Below, one piece after another: positions 1 through 11,910 of a stretch of 64,000 nucleotides of DNA. The notes under the pieces are model-generated. The model worked only from the letters and a program-made list of their open reading frames with translations, made no database searches and was not told where the DNA came from. Origin of the DNA: Scleroderma bovista. Taxonomy: Eukaryota; Basidiomycota; Agaricomycetes; Boletales; Sclerodermataceae. The DNA is taken from contig JAYMGJ010000297.1 of the NCBI GenBank assembly GCA_037178675.1, positions 62,001-126,000 on the forward strand, in the 5' to 3' direction. A program made the position numbers and the translations under genes. How positions within the stretch are numbered: position 1 is the first letter of the stretch; each line of letters begins with the position of its first letter.

Positions 1-3000
1 AAGCAGTGTAACAGGCTTGATTCAGAATGTACTGAACGCAATCCAAGTGCTGCTTTAGCTCCCAATTTTGGTAGCAAGTCTCAAACACTCGATCGAGATT
101 GCAATTGAGCGTTTCATGGTTGTATACCTGTCGATCGAGATATAAAGGGGGTGACGTTCTACTCGGCCATATCCTCATTATCTGGCCGCAAAGCATATCG
201 GTATTCCGGTTGAGCTGAAAGTTGAAATCCAAAGCATGACTTGCTGGGTTGCCCCACACCACACTATGAAAAATACAATCGAATAACGCCATTGGGGAGG
301 GCATGTACCCATGAGAGAGGCAATAGGTGGCGTATGTGGGTGGATGTTCGTCTTTGAACTGTGAAATGGTTGCAAATGCGACCAGTGTGAAGGCAAGCTC
401 TTCGAGACCCGGAGACGCATACACCATCGCAGGAAGGGTGAACAATAGTTGGAAGCGATGTTGGTCCCTGTGGCTGTAGCGACACGCATTGTATAACGGA
501 AGCCAAATCGAACGCAATTCCGGAGAAAGCCATTCTCTGCTGTAGCGCATGGACACTGTTTGCATACTGGCCCCTTCCAGTGGCTGTCCCCACGATTCCA
601 AATAGGAACGGATGTCCATTACTCTCGGCACCTTAGGGGACCACGAATAAACGGCGCGCGCAGTGCTATATGCACGGGCCCCATCGGAGGTAGTGGATAT
701 GTCCCTTGCCTCGTAAATAGCGTCATCATTTCCTTCTGGCGTGTCACGATATCCAGGTGGATCAAGAAGCGCAATTCGATGTCCAATACGACGAAGGAGG
801 TGACCATCTCTCGTTGGAAATCCTTCAAACGATGTGGAAGATGGAGTTTCATGAAGGGTTTGGAGCGTTTGGTGGATCTTCTTGATTGCGGTGCAGGAGA
901 GATAAAGGTCGTGGTGTTGAGAGGCGGAAGGCAGATTCGCCCAATTCACAGTTTGCATGCACCGCAAGTGTTCGGGATACCAGGCCTGCTCGGTGGTCAA
1001 CGACGCAATACGCCCCAGCAATTTGGCAGCACGACGATCAAACTTCAAAAATGACCGGACTCCTGCAGAGCACAGTATAGTCAATGCTTCTTCTGTACCG
1101 GTCTTCCCCATAAGAGGATCAACAGAACTTGGGTTGCTGCACACCGCATGAAGATAAGCTCGGTAAAGGTTGCTTGTTAAACCTGAGTTTCCAACGAGGC
1201 AGCCCAAGTCGGTGTCGATCTGGAACATTTGGTATGAAATATTTTGTTCGGCTGGCCCCTTGATTTCCACCGTCACCCGAACATGGTGATGATGACTCCC
1301 ACATTCAACATTGCCCTCCGATGGGATCAGCACCTGTCTTTGACCGAGTCCCTCTGTGAGATTATCCTTGGGACGAAGAACTAGCTTGTTGACGAGCCCG
1401 AACAATGTTCCGATGGATTGGTCTTTGTCATAGACCATACCACGAGGGTGGCGCGATTCTAGCTCCCAGTCACTGTTGATGAAAAATGAAAGCCCACAGC
1501 GCGGTAACTCTGCAGACAGGGTGGATTGGTCATTCCACGTCACTATAATATCCCGAGAATCCTGCAAAGGCTTGAGCAGTTCCGACAACATATCCCATGT
1601 GGGACTGCGGATATCAAAGAGGATAGAGTGGCCCTTGGTCATGGAATGACCGCCTTGAGGTGCAAACTGAATGTGCCAGTTGTCTTCCGACGACTGCCAC
1701 AAGCTCGTGAGCGGACGGATTTCGATCGATCTAGTAGATAGATTGAGCCAGTGAACATGGTTCTCAACCAGTACCCTTGGGAGGTCGGGCGTCAACTCGC
1801 GGGGAGGAATGAGTTGGAAAACGTCAGAGCCCTGTTGTTTTTTCGCCTTAATTATTAGTTCTTTTCCAGCCATCCTGAAGTAAACCTTCGATATCCTTAT
1901 TAACCAGGGTACAACACAAATCGAATGAAGATGCTCACGCGATGCTCTGAAATGAAACCGTGCGTGACATACTCCATCCCTGGCATATCTCCGGGAACGA
2001 CCACAAGAACCTGCTGCTGAGAGTTAATACTTGACATACCAAATTTAAAGAATCACTTACACCACCGAAGATCGAGGTAAAGAGAGGATCCCTCTGAATA
2101 GTGAGAGGAAGTCTTCCCAATGGCCTTCCATTCACTAATAGGGTACCATCGAGAATATTGAGAGCAATTTCCTGGGATTGTTGACCCCCAGAGACAGATG
2201 TATTGCTCGTGAACCAATTGCAACCCTCTGACAAACCAGCCTTCTTCCACTTCTCACCCTCACGATATGCATCCCAAACGTGTTTGACCGCAGAGTCGAT
2301 CCCGTAATTCCCTTCCTCGATGAAACCGCTTACTATTTGTTCCAATTTCCATGCTAGGCGACGGTCACGCAAGATAAACAGCCGGGACGTCGTGCTAAGG
2401 GCATCCAATTTGGCAGGGGTGTTGTTGTTGATAATGATGGCACACGAGAGCAGGATCTGGAAGGATCTAGGAGCGCGTAAGAGCTGCCTTGCATCGACCA
2501 AACCGACTTCGAAAGTACTGCGACAGATGGCAGCCACATCGCGAAGTTGTCCTCGGAGGTTCTCCCTCTCGGCCTCGTTGGCGTCTTCCAGTTTTCTCGA
2601 GAGCTCCAACACCCAAGAAAAAGTCTTTTCGCGGATCTTGTGAAGGAGGTCAAGTGCTTGTGCATCTGTGGTCGCATTGCGGACTTTAGTGTCCGTAGCC
2701 AGCATCCGAGATACCAGGAGAGCTGCAGTAGCCATCGTCATAGCCTCCAACCAATTGCCTGACACATTCGTCACCAAAACGTCCAGCTCCCTTAAGAATG
2801 AGCGTTGAAAGGAATGGCAGGATAGTTCATCGTGCCATTTAAGCTTGCTCGCCTCTGAGACAGGACCTACTTGGCAAGACGCTTGGGCGAGGAGGAAATG
2901 AATCTCGTCCCGGCGAAATCGCAGTGTGTTGGCACGAACCTCCCGCAGCATATTTAGCCATTGCAAGAACGGGCCACTACGCAAATGTCCAAACGCTATG

Positions 3001-5456
3001 AACTCATGGATCGAGAGGTCTTTGTGGCAATTTGCCTGATTGCAAAGTACTTCGTTCGACGTATGGGTGGTGTCCTTCAGGTACTGCTGCAAGTTCCGAT
3101 ATGGGCCTGCAGGGAGCTGATATGCGCAGAGAGAGGAAATGTCACAAGCATTGAATGCTGTACAGGCTCTGGTGAATGCATTCTTGTCGAAACCATAGAA
3201 AGTGAGGCCATTGTTGACACAGACTTCGCTTTCCTCGCTAGGAATGAAGGTTGTACTGTAGTGGGATTGTGTGAACGCTTTGGTATCCGATGCCAACGTG
3301 ATACGGGATCTGCTATGTTTTACATAACGACCGTGCAGTCCAGAATAATCCTGGAGGATGATATAGGGTGTGACACGTTCCGGACTTGGAGAGCAAACAT
3401 CCACAAGAAGGATGAAGATGACTGAGCGCCACATATTAAATGAAACAGGGCAGTCGAGCTCGAAGACAAGCCTTGCGACGTGGTGCGGGTCCGTTGGAAG
3501 CGGCCATTCGTGGAGCGAGATTTTCATCTTCACCGTTTTATCATCAAGTATACAACGTCGGCAATTCCGCCCATCGTGTACCTCTTGGCCATACCAGTCA
3601 GGTATATAAGTATGGTTAGTGAAAAAGGCCTCGTGACAGAGTGTTGCATGATGCTCATTTGCTTTGGCAAGCTCTTGACATTTTGCTTCCCTTTCCGATC
3701 GAGCATTGTCAAGAATGCGGTCTCTGAGGGACCGCAAGTGGGGTGATTCGTTGAAATAACGCACTGAAAAACTTCGTTCGTCCAATGCATCCGAAAAGAC
3801 AGAGTATCCATCTTGTGCTGTGCAAGCACGTTGTCGTATATACCCAGCAGCAAGAGGGAGCCGTCGCAGGTGTAAAGGATCACGAAGAAGTAGCTGTTCC
3901 AGGAGCGAAATGGGTATCTCGGGAGAGTAGTCGTGTAAGATGGGGATCTGTTTCACAACGAGCTTGTCCAGCGCAATCCATAACTCAATAACAGTCAGAA
4001 GCATTCGCGAAAGATCCTCGGGATTGCCTGCGTAGGATCGCCTTGCAGCGCTGGAATAGCTGCTGGTTAAGAGTTCCAACCTCTCGCAAGCATCGTCAAT
4101 GGCTAGCTCAGAGATACTGGCGACCCAATCATCAATCTTTTCCCCGACTTCTCGCTCCAAATCATATAGCGTCATATACGGCTCGTTATTGCAGGCACGC
4201 CGGAAGAATGTCCCGTCCGCAGACAGAAAATCTTCCAAAGTACCTCGAAGGCGACTTTTTGGCTCAAACTTGGAAGGAGGAGAGGCTGAATATTGTGTCT
4301 GGAGCGCATTGTTGATGTATGCACTACTACCAAGCAGGGTTAGCTGGGTATCCGCCGAGAAGTCGAGCGCCGACGGGTTCCATGCTGGGGAGATAGCTTC
4401 TTCGGCCTGCACCTGCATCCACCTCTTGTTTAAGAGGGCTCGGATGTCCGTACAGGTCTCCAACACAGCTTCCGATAGCCATTCTGGAGCCTCTGCGGCG
4501 AATTTTGTCAGCCGACGACTAATTTTGGCTGATGACCACTGCAACACATCATTGGACATGTCGCGGAGCCGAGCCTGGCGAGCCAAGCCATTCATGAAGA
4601 ACAACATGAAGGTTTTGTACACGTTTCGGCCAAGACCGTTGCGATCGAAGGTAATCTGCATCGCAACTCTGATCATCAACCAGAGTGACGAGCGACGCCA
4701 AGGAAGCCTTGATTTATTCCATATGACATCGTCGCCAATGCGTTTGCTGATCCGTCTGATTGTTGCGGGCCGGCCAACCGCTAGTAAGATGTTGGTTAAC
4801 AGCTCTGTAATGTAGCGTGGGTGCGCCGTCTCTCGTTCCTCAGTAACTGCTGAGCCAGCTTTGCGAGTCGTAGGTGCTGCAAGGACGTCTTTGTCCATCA
4901 TACTGAGAAAGTTGGCCAACTCCGTGCGAAACGAGGTGTCATCGAACACATTGTTAGGAACGGCGATGGCGGGGCCAGGGTATGAGCACATGAGTTTGCC
5001 AGCTGCACCCATGACTGCATCGGTGCGCGGAGACACCTCGAATGATTCCACAAGCGTCTCTTCTGGCTGCCGTCTGAACAACACGGCTGCATTTTGAGCA
5101 CGGATTAAATACACCAGGACATCTATATACGATTATGTGATTCGATCGGATGAACGCCAGGGTTCATACATACCTCCTACTTCCATGGATTGAAGGTGAG
5201 AGTTTAAGAATGCCTCGTCCAGCACATTCAAAGACATGGCATGATTAAGATTCCGTAGCATCTTCTCGATGTGTCGCCACTGAGCGCTCGTGTGTTGGGA
5301 GTAAGCATAGGCCGCGCTAGACACCGCGCTAGACAGAGCGCGGTCGTTGTCGAGAGAGTGATCGTCCTCCTGAGGAAGCTGCAGGGGACAAAAAATGTGT
5401 GTGATTAGATACTGCAATGTTTTATCTTCCGAAACGTCAGTATCTCCGCTGGACAT
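1..5456 (-). CDS. Giant DUF6606-type fungal protein, 5' part (runs off left edge)
   Basis: The start is the ATG at 5456. I place exons at 5456-5174, 5122-2061, 2016-1939 and 1885-1; all joins keep frame and all introns (44-53 bases) are GT...AG. About 1769 residues are visible and the frame is still open at base 1. The first residues carry the YLITHIFCPLQLPQED motif that opens the fungal DUF6606 domain. The first splice restores a DVLVYLIRAQNAAV stretch and the second joins VVVPGDMPGM. Further on are LPRVLVENHVHWLNL, TLFGLVNKLVLRP and GVRSFLKFDRRAAKLLGRI blocks, which I recall from the middle of DUF6606-DUF3638-DUF3645 proteins of around 3000 residues. The DUF3638/DUF3645 part, sometimes labelled ubiquitin hydrolase, must lie outside the window. 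The biochemical role is not established. Confidence is high for the family and good for the exons. Confidence 0.9.
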
Positions 5457-6574
5457 ATTGGTGAAGCCAATGTGTAGTGAAGAGTTAGAACGGTTGCGTG
5501 AGAGGTAACTGGATGAGATAAAGCAGGGAACAGGGCGCTAGGTAACTGTGCGGTGCAAATACACGGCTTTGCCTCGAGGGAGGGATCTGCGGTATCAGAA
5601 TAGTCAATTCAGGGGAAATTTCGTGCTGTACGGACCCCCTCCCCCGGTATAAGGGCCGCCCAACATGCCAGAAGGACTTACCACACAGCAATGTTGGTGA
5701 TTCATGCAAGAAGCATTGCAGCTTAAGTGGATGCTGTGGCTGCGGTATCGAAGTGGAAACCCTTGACCGTAGTTCGTGTGTGGGTGCTTCAACGCAGCAG
5801 GTCTCGCTGACAGCAAGTGACGCCCAGTAAGAGCAACATATGGCCAATCAGCACACGTGGGATCAAACCTATCACGCAGCAGGAAGTAAAGACACAGCAA
5901 ATGCAGTGCTACTGGCAACATCTCGGCCGGGCGAGGGTGACGGCGATTCGGATGGAAAAGTACAAGGCCCCGTCAGTAGGCAGTGTTGGCCTGATCTCGA
6001 GGTGATGTCAGCCGCTGGCCTTGTCTGCGGATGGAGAAAGACGCAGAGATTTGTGTTCCTTATTGTGCCCTTGTTGACAATGATCAATAAACAAGTTGGA
6101 TTCTGCGCAACAACTAAGGCCCGCCGGCAGCACCGCCACAAACACAGCATCGCCGGCAACTGCTCCTTATGATGCTGGCCGCCGTGCAGCTATACGTTGA
6201 TACCATGTCCCGACGCACGCTGGGCTAATCGCTGAAAGTGAGTAGAGTGCGAAAGCCGTCTCTCAGAGACTCTGACCATGGCCCGTGATCAACCCGACAT
6301 GATCGTGACAAGGATAACAAATTCCTCGACACCTGATCGAGCATCGACGATGACACGATGTTACATTTTCCCCAACATTACCCCGAAGCATATACATATT
6401 GCCATATGACGACGTCCAATTGGTCCAACTGGCAAGAAGAAGAGTCTCTGAGGAGCTTCGCCACGTCATGACCAGCTGCGTCGTGTCAGCGCTTATTCGG
6501 TAGCGGTCGGCGACTTAAGACTCAATGGCTTTTCATCAGACCATTCCATACCATTGTATCGAACAGGCACAGCG
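5457..6574. other. Divergent intergenic region
   Basis: This stretch of 1.1 kb separates two head-to-head genes, so it probably holds both promoters. I see only short overlapping ORFs without splice support, no tRNA and no clear repeat. Confidence 0.5.
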
Positions 6575-7964
6575 ATGAACATGGAATCATGGTTAGAATC
6601 CCTCGACCTCATTCTAACGCCTCTGATACAAATTTAACGCTGGCTGTTCATACAGGTCGGTCATGAAGGACCGAATAGTACTAGTAGCTCCAGGTTACTG
6701 GCACCAGCAGCGAGTGGTCGTCTCATGGTACAATCTGGTCACCGTCTTCCTGCCAGTCGTTCTCGGCTACTATGCCATGGCAGTCCTTGTTCAGCTTCCG
6801 AAGACAAAGCTGTATCGACTAGCTTTCCTCCCTGCCGTGCTCTGGCTGGCCATTAGAGCTGGCATGTCGTTGGATTTTTCACAGGGAAGCTCAGAGTATG
6901 TATACCTCAACCAAGGTTTGGCGGTATGTCTTGCCTTCATAGCGTATATCCCGGGTTCATGTATGGACTGAAACCTTCAGGTCGCCATGTTTGCAGTCTC
7001 AATGCGTGTGGCAACCTGGGCATGTACTGGCGAGCGATACGTCAGATCTCTTAGCACTGAAAATCAAAACGGAAACATCAGTAAATCCAACACAAAAGCT
7101 TCGTCATCATGCTCGGATGACGTTCGTAGTGCAGTGTGGAACGCATTCGATCTATGCTACAATCTACGAGGGGTGGGATGGAACTGGTCTAGAGGACTGC
7201 ACATCCCCCGCCCACTATTCAAGACCGAGTCACGACTGACATTCGCGATGCTGAGTTTTGATCGTTTCGTTCTTTACGCGATCGCGCTTGGTGCCTTGGA
7301 TTTATCCGTGAAAGCAGCTGCTCCAGAAGGCTCTGATGGATGGTCGATCTTTGATCCCTCGCTCCCGCCGCTACAACGATACCTGCGTTCATCCATCATC
7401 ACTCTACAATCTGGCCTCGCTGGATGGATGATCATGGAGATGATATACCAGTTCCATGCGTTTGCATTTACGATACTCTTCCAACAGTATCCATCTCAGT
7501 GGCCACCGCTTTTCGATCAACCTTGGCGTGCTACGTCCCTCGCTCAGTTCTGGGCCCGGTGCTGGCACCAGATCTTCCGAGAATGGTTCGTGGCGTTCGG
7601 AAGCAGACCTTTAGAATCGTTCTTGGGTCCATATGCACCCATCGGCGCCTTTCTGCTCTCCGGAATATTCCATGAAATTGGCCTTCGTGGAATGGATCGC
7701 GGCGGAGATATTCCTCGCGTGGTAGGTTTTTTTGTTATGAATGGTGTCGGCGTGGCACTAGAAAGGTTGTTCAAACGCCTTACCGGGAAACGGGTGGGCG
7801 GGGTTATTGGGTGCCTCTGGGTGTGGATTTTCCAGATTATTTGGGGGCATCTCCTGATAGATGTGTGGGCTCAAAAAGGTCTGATTGCAAGATCAGAATT
7901 CTTTTTTGTGTCATACTATAACCCAGCGATGTTCGTCATGAATATGTTCTCATGGGTGGCATAG
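6575..7964 (+). CDS. Wax-synthase-like MBOAT acyltransferase, copy 1
   Basis: Predicted 422-residue polytopic membrane protein of the fungal wax synthase (MBOAT_2) family, which transfers acyl groups from acyl-CoA to an alcohol or hydroxyl; the substrate is unknown. Exons are 6575-6591, 6656-6923 and 6981-7964. The tiny 17-base first exon (MNMESW) is chosen because the neighbouring paralogue has the same exon and phase, while the ATG at 6663 is not conserved there. The C-terminal third has WHQIFREW followed by FGSRPLESFLG, then the SGIFHEIGLRGMDRGG block with the candidate catalytic histidine, then hydrophobic helices. It lies in tandem with copy 2, 600 bases downstream. Members of this family often sit in secondary-metabolite clusters, but I see no other biosynthetic gene here. 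Confidence 0.85.
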
Positions 7965-7980
7965 TATACCCAATAGATGG

Positions 7981-8262
7981 TTATCTAGTATGATAGAGGG
8001 TATGTACATTGATCTTACCTCGTTTCCTCTGAGCAATACTAGTGTTCACTGTTGAATACTGTCTGCCACTGCTTCCAAATGTAATTTGCAATTGAAGATC
8101 GAGGAACTCGGAAAGCACCCAATTCTGATTCTTCACCTTCAGCCTCTCGATAGTGGACTCACTCTCCTTAGCCAATGGTCTATCTTTTGGCCCAGCAGAG
8201 CCACTTGAATGGGTTGAGTCAGTATCGTGGCCATCATCGCACTGCTGGTACAGCTCCTTCAA
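7981..8262 (-). other. Exon-like open frame, possible gene remnant
   Basis: About 93 codons are open on the minus strand between the two acyltransferase genes. The translation has an acidic, Ser-rich head and a charged amphipathic stretch (TIERLKVKNQNW, EFLDLQLQITFG), and it runs into a GTAAGA donor near 8020. It has no ATG of its own, and I found no partner exons. It may be a relic exon of another gene or chance. Confidence 0.25.
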
Positions 8263-8567
8263 CCAACAACGTACGACTGACTCTCTGGTGAGTATTAGAA
8301 GTTAGAACAGACACATAATCAATAAGGACAACGAGGACCTTGTCGCCACGCAACAGGATGGTCCACTGCGTGCGCAGCCTCTCGGACGTAGTATGACTTC
8401 AAAAAGCGCCCAATACTTTGGGCCGTACGTTTTAGCGACCCGTGGAGACTAACGCTTTATAGCACTAGCATTCGGCTGCAAAGGTATAACGTTTAATCCA
8501 AAAAATCTCAAATCAGGCCATTTCACACCATATCGTTGCCAATACTCAAGGATCGACGGGAGCAGCG

Positions 8568-9975
8568 ATGATCATAGAATCATGGTCAGAGTTTGCTCTA
8601 CCTTCTTCTGACATCATTTACAGATCTCTGACACGACTTTGACGGTCCTCCGGTGCAGGTCTGTCACTAAGAATCTAATTACGAGCCACTTGCACCAGCA
8701 GCGAGTTGTCGCCTCATGGTTCAGTCTTGCTACGACTTTCCTGCCAGTTGTTCTCGGTTACTATGTCATGGCAGTCCTTGTCCAAGTTCCGACGACAAAG
8801 CTCTTTCGATTAGCTTTGCTCCCTCCCCTGCTCTGCCTGATTGTTATAGCCTCAGTGACTTTGGATTTTTCATGCGGACGGCCAGAGCACGCATATCACA
8901 ACCTGATCTTTGCGGCAAGTCGTTGCCTTTATATTGCATGTCCAAGACTCATCTCTGAGCTCAAACCTTTCAGTTGTCCATGTTTGCGATGGCAATGCGT
9001 GTTACGACCTGGTCATTTGCAAACGAGCCATACATCAAAGTTTGTAACACTGAAAAAGTCTCGCAAAACGGCAATGACAAAAATATGAACTCCAATCGTT
9101 CGAATGACATCCGTAATGCAATGTGGAACGCATGCGATCTATGTTGCAATCTACGAGGACTAGGATGGAACTGGTCTAAAGGCATGCACATTCCTCGTCC
9201 AATGTTCAAGGTCGAGTCACGGCTGGCATTCGCAGCACTGTGTCTCGTTCGTTTCCTTCTATACACGACTGCGCTTAGTGCCGTGGATCTGTTCACCAAA
9301 GGATATGCTCCAGAAGGCTCTGATGGATGGTCCATCTTCGACCCCTCTCTCCCGCCACGGCTACGATACCTACGGTCATCCATCCTCACTGTAGTGGCAG
9401 GCTTTGCTGTATGGATGATGGTCGAGCTGATGTACCAATTGCTCGCAGCTATCTTTACACTGCTCTTCCGACAACATCCGTCTCAGTGGCCACCACTCTT
9501 CGATCAACCTTGGTTTGCGACATCGCTTACTAGGTTCTGGGCAAGGTGTTGGCATCAGATCGTCCGAGAATGGTTGGTGGCGATCGGGAGCAGGCCTTTG
9601 GAACCTTTCCTGGGTTCCCATGCACTCATCGGTGCCTTTGTACTCTCGGCGATATTCCATGACATTGGAGTACGCGGAATGGATCGCGGCGGGGATATCC
9701 TTGGTGTTGGAGGCTACTTTGTCATGCAGGGTGTTGGGGTAGTACTAGAAAGGTTGTTCAAGCGGCTTACTGGAAGACGAGTCGGCGGGTTCGGCGGGTT
9801 CTTGTGGATGTGGACTTGGCAGATCATTTGGGGAAACCCTCTTGTAGACGCAATAGCTCGAAAGGGTGTGATTGCCAGGTCAGAATTCTTCTTCGAATCG
9901 TGGAACCCAGCGGTATTCATCCTGAACATGCTCCAATGGATATGGGAGACACGTACCCAGCAGACTGTAATCTAA
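8568..9975 (+). CDS. Wax-synthase-like MBOAT acyltransferase, copy 2
   Basis: Tandem paralogue of the preceding gene, 424 residues against 422. Exons are 8568-8584, 8659-8914 and 8974-9975. The first exon (MIIESW) and its phase match copy 1. The second intron starts with GCAAGT, where copy 1 has GTATGT, so it must be a GC-AG intron or be unspliced; the acceptor at 8973 is conserved. The MBOAT core is present: WHQIVREW, GSRPLEPFLG, SAIFHDIGVRGMDRGG with the candidate catalytic histidine, and the C-terminal helices. The function is as for copy 1, with unknown acceptor alcohol. The coding frame is open throughout, so it looks functional if the GC donor is used. Confidence 0.83.
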
Positions 9976-10568
9976 ATGGTATTGGCAGTTACCCTTCGAA
10001 ACGAGTATTGGTGACGGTCATCTTCAGTCTGTGTGTCGTCGCTCATTTCATTCACTGCCATTCAGCACGATTCTTCTATGAGGGTCAAGACGTCAACGTC
10101 GCATTTACTGATTGACAAGAACATTGATTGACTGTGCCAATGCAATCTTCGAACCAGCCGGTGGTAGGTTCTGGGCTTAAAAACCCGCAATTGGACGTCA
10201 GTCTTGAAGCTTTGAAGATCTGCAAGGGCGATCCAAACAAGAACACATAAATTACAAAACTGTCCGAGGTTCTCAGCGAAATTTGACATATTGGCGATCT
10301 AGATGCACTGGCTTGCCTATGAGTTTTGCACTCGAGAATGACCGCGTGTGTGAACCCCCTTTGGCAGACTTGTGCCAAGGATGCACATGGGGCGTGATTG
10401 TACATGGCAAATGCGCCTCCCACTCCGACGCCTTGGAGTCAGGCCCATGTGAACAGAGGAGCCTCGGAGTCCTGGTCCACCGCAAACGAGAATAAATCTC
10501 TCCGACACTGGTTGAATGACATCAACGTCGCTCCATTTCCCTCCACATGTCCTTCACTGCCATGATCT
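9976..10568. other. Intergenic region with a short form of the duplicated upstream segment
   Basis: Parts of this stretch, for example around 10140-10210 and 10380-10440, match the segments at about 14070-14390 and 17990-18290 upstream of the other two CsbD-type copies. In all three, a minus-strand ATG followed by a similar short peptide (M-C/Y-N-H...SLA) faces away from the CsbD gene. That may be the first exon of a divergent gene, but no complete frame can be built. Confidence 0.4.
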
Positions 10569-10570
10569 CA

Positions 10571-10613
10571 TGACGTCACACGTGCTCGCTCCGCTGTAGT
10601 GTCAGGTATATAA
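10571..10613 (+). promoter_or_regulatory. CRE-like site and TATA box of CsbD-type gene A
   Basis: A perfect TGACGTCA palindrome at 10571-10578 is the consensus for ATF/CREB-type bZIP factors. It is followed by CACGTG at 10579-10584 and by TATATAA at 10607-10613, 56 bases before the ATG. The copy at 18.5 kb keeps the TATA box but has a degraded CRE. Confidence 0.6.
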
Positions 10614-10668
10614 TCCCTCATCTATCCACTCCGAGTTTACCCAGCGAGAAAAACAACACAGCTTCACC

Positions 10669-11324
10669 ATGTCATCTGATCCCAGCAACACGACACCCGA
10701 CACCTCTTCTCCCCCGCAGCACCGCCTCCACAACCCCGAAGAGCCCCTGTCCAGCCCGGAGCGCGGCAGAGATACCGACTGCTCACCCCACATATCCTAC
10801 GCATCTTCTGAGAGGCGGTCCTTGTCTGGCCAGCCCAGTGCGACCGAAGCAAATGGGCATCCCGCTAGCGATGGCCCCGCAAGCGAGCAAAGAGGGCGTG
10901 GGGCTGTTCCTGGCATAGGCAGCACTCCCCCAGCTCAAGACACGGACCCTGGCGCGGCAATACCTGGTAGGACCGCCTTCAACACAGAGCGGCCACTCGG
11001 GGTCGCGCCTGTACCTGAAGGTCAGTACAGATCATGCCAAGCAGTGTCCCAAACCGGATTAAAGGTGCGATGTTGTGTTATGCAGGTGGAGTTGCTATCA
11101 GAGGACAGTCTGAGCTCCCAGTTAGTCATGCGGGTGTTGGAGATAAGATCATCGGCAAAACTGAAAAGGTGCGTGTTTCCTTGCTTAGCGTATTCATTAG
11201 GCTGATTTGTCCACAGGTGGTAGGAAAGTATACGAACAATCCAGAGCGGCACGAAAAGGGAGAGTTGCGTGAGACGGGAGGAAAAGCTGCAGCTGAGGGT
11301 CGTGCTCGAGCTGCCCATGACTGA
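10669..11324 (+). CDS. CsbD-tail protein, copy A
   Basis: Predicted 180 residues from exons 10669-11020, 11086-11168 and 11217-11324. The first 117 residues are Ser/Pro-rich and look disordered. The last two exons encode a CsbD-like tail: a Gly-rich GDKIIGKTEK turn, then VVGKYTNNPE, HEKGELRETGGKAAAEGRARA and the end HD. CsbD proteins are small and often stress-induced; the bacterial founder is a general-stress gene, and fungal proteins of this type are mostly uncharacterised. The exon phases are identical in copy C and in the decayed copy B. The clear TATA box and ATG make this one of two copies that should be expressed. Confidence 0.82.
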
Positions 11325-11910
11325 GTTCTTCGGTGCTGCGAAAGATAATACGTGCTAAAGAGATGCCTGCCTACCATGGCAGCATTGGTGATGAATCAAG
11401 GGTTGTTAAAGCATATGCACATAACTACCTGATTTCATGTTACGCGATACACATCAGATCTCGCAAAGCCGTGTGCCTGACGCAAGATGACACGAACAAT
11501 ATGCTCGCACACGAGCGAAACACTACAGACAAACCTAATGCCTTAGCTCGACAATTAGGCAGTCCGGGTGAATATATTGACCGTGAAATCAAGCCCACAG
11601 ATACCTTGATACATATTGATGGCCTGGGCGACTCCACTCTAGTATCAATTTAAAATGACTATGGGTTATCGCAACATGAGTGTGATCGTACACAACGAAA
11701 GCCGTTATATGCCAGCAATAACAGAGTATCATATGAATGAATCCAGTGCGATGCGGAGAAAATGGGTGAATTCTACCAAGAACCGACAAGCAAGAAAACA
11801 AGCCACAGGAGAGAACCAACTGTGAGAGAATATCCACAACTTTCTAAAGAGTTAGTTTCTGACTTATATTTACAGCAAATATACCGATCTGCTCGAAGTG
11901 GATATTCCAA

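Noticed and set aside
560..1054. Plus-strand ORF of 164 codons
   Set aside because: The minus strand here is a continuous in-frame part of the giant protein with recognised motifs.
4099..4815. Plus-strand ORF of 238 codons and other plus-strand ORFs across 1-5 kb
   Set aside because: They lie opposite the DUF6606-type gene, have no domain, and are shadows of its codon pattern.
1935..5114. Single-exon reading of the giant gene starting at 5114
   Set aside because: That start is a GTG; splicing to the ATG exon at 5456 restores the expected N-terminal domain.
8639..9088. Start of acyltransferase copy 2 at 8639
   Set aside because: It would begin with TTG inside what paralogue comparison shows to be an intron; the conserved 17-base exon at 8568 is preferred.
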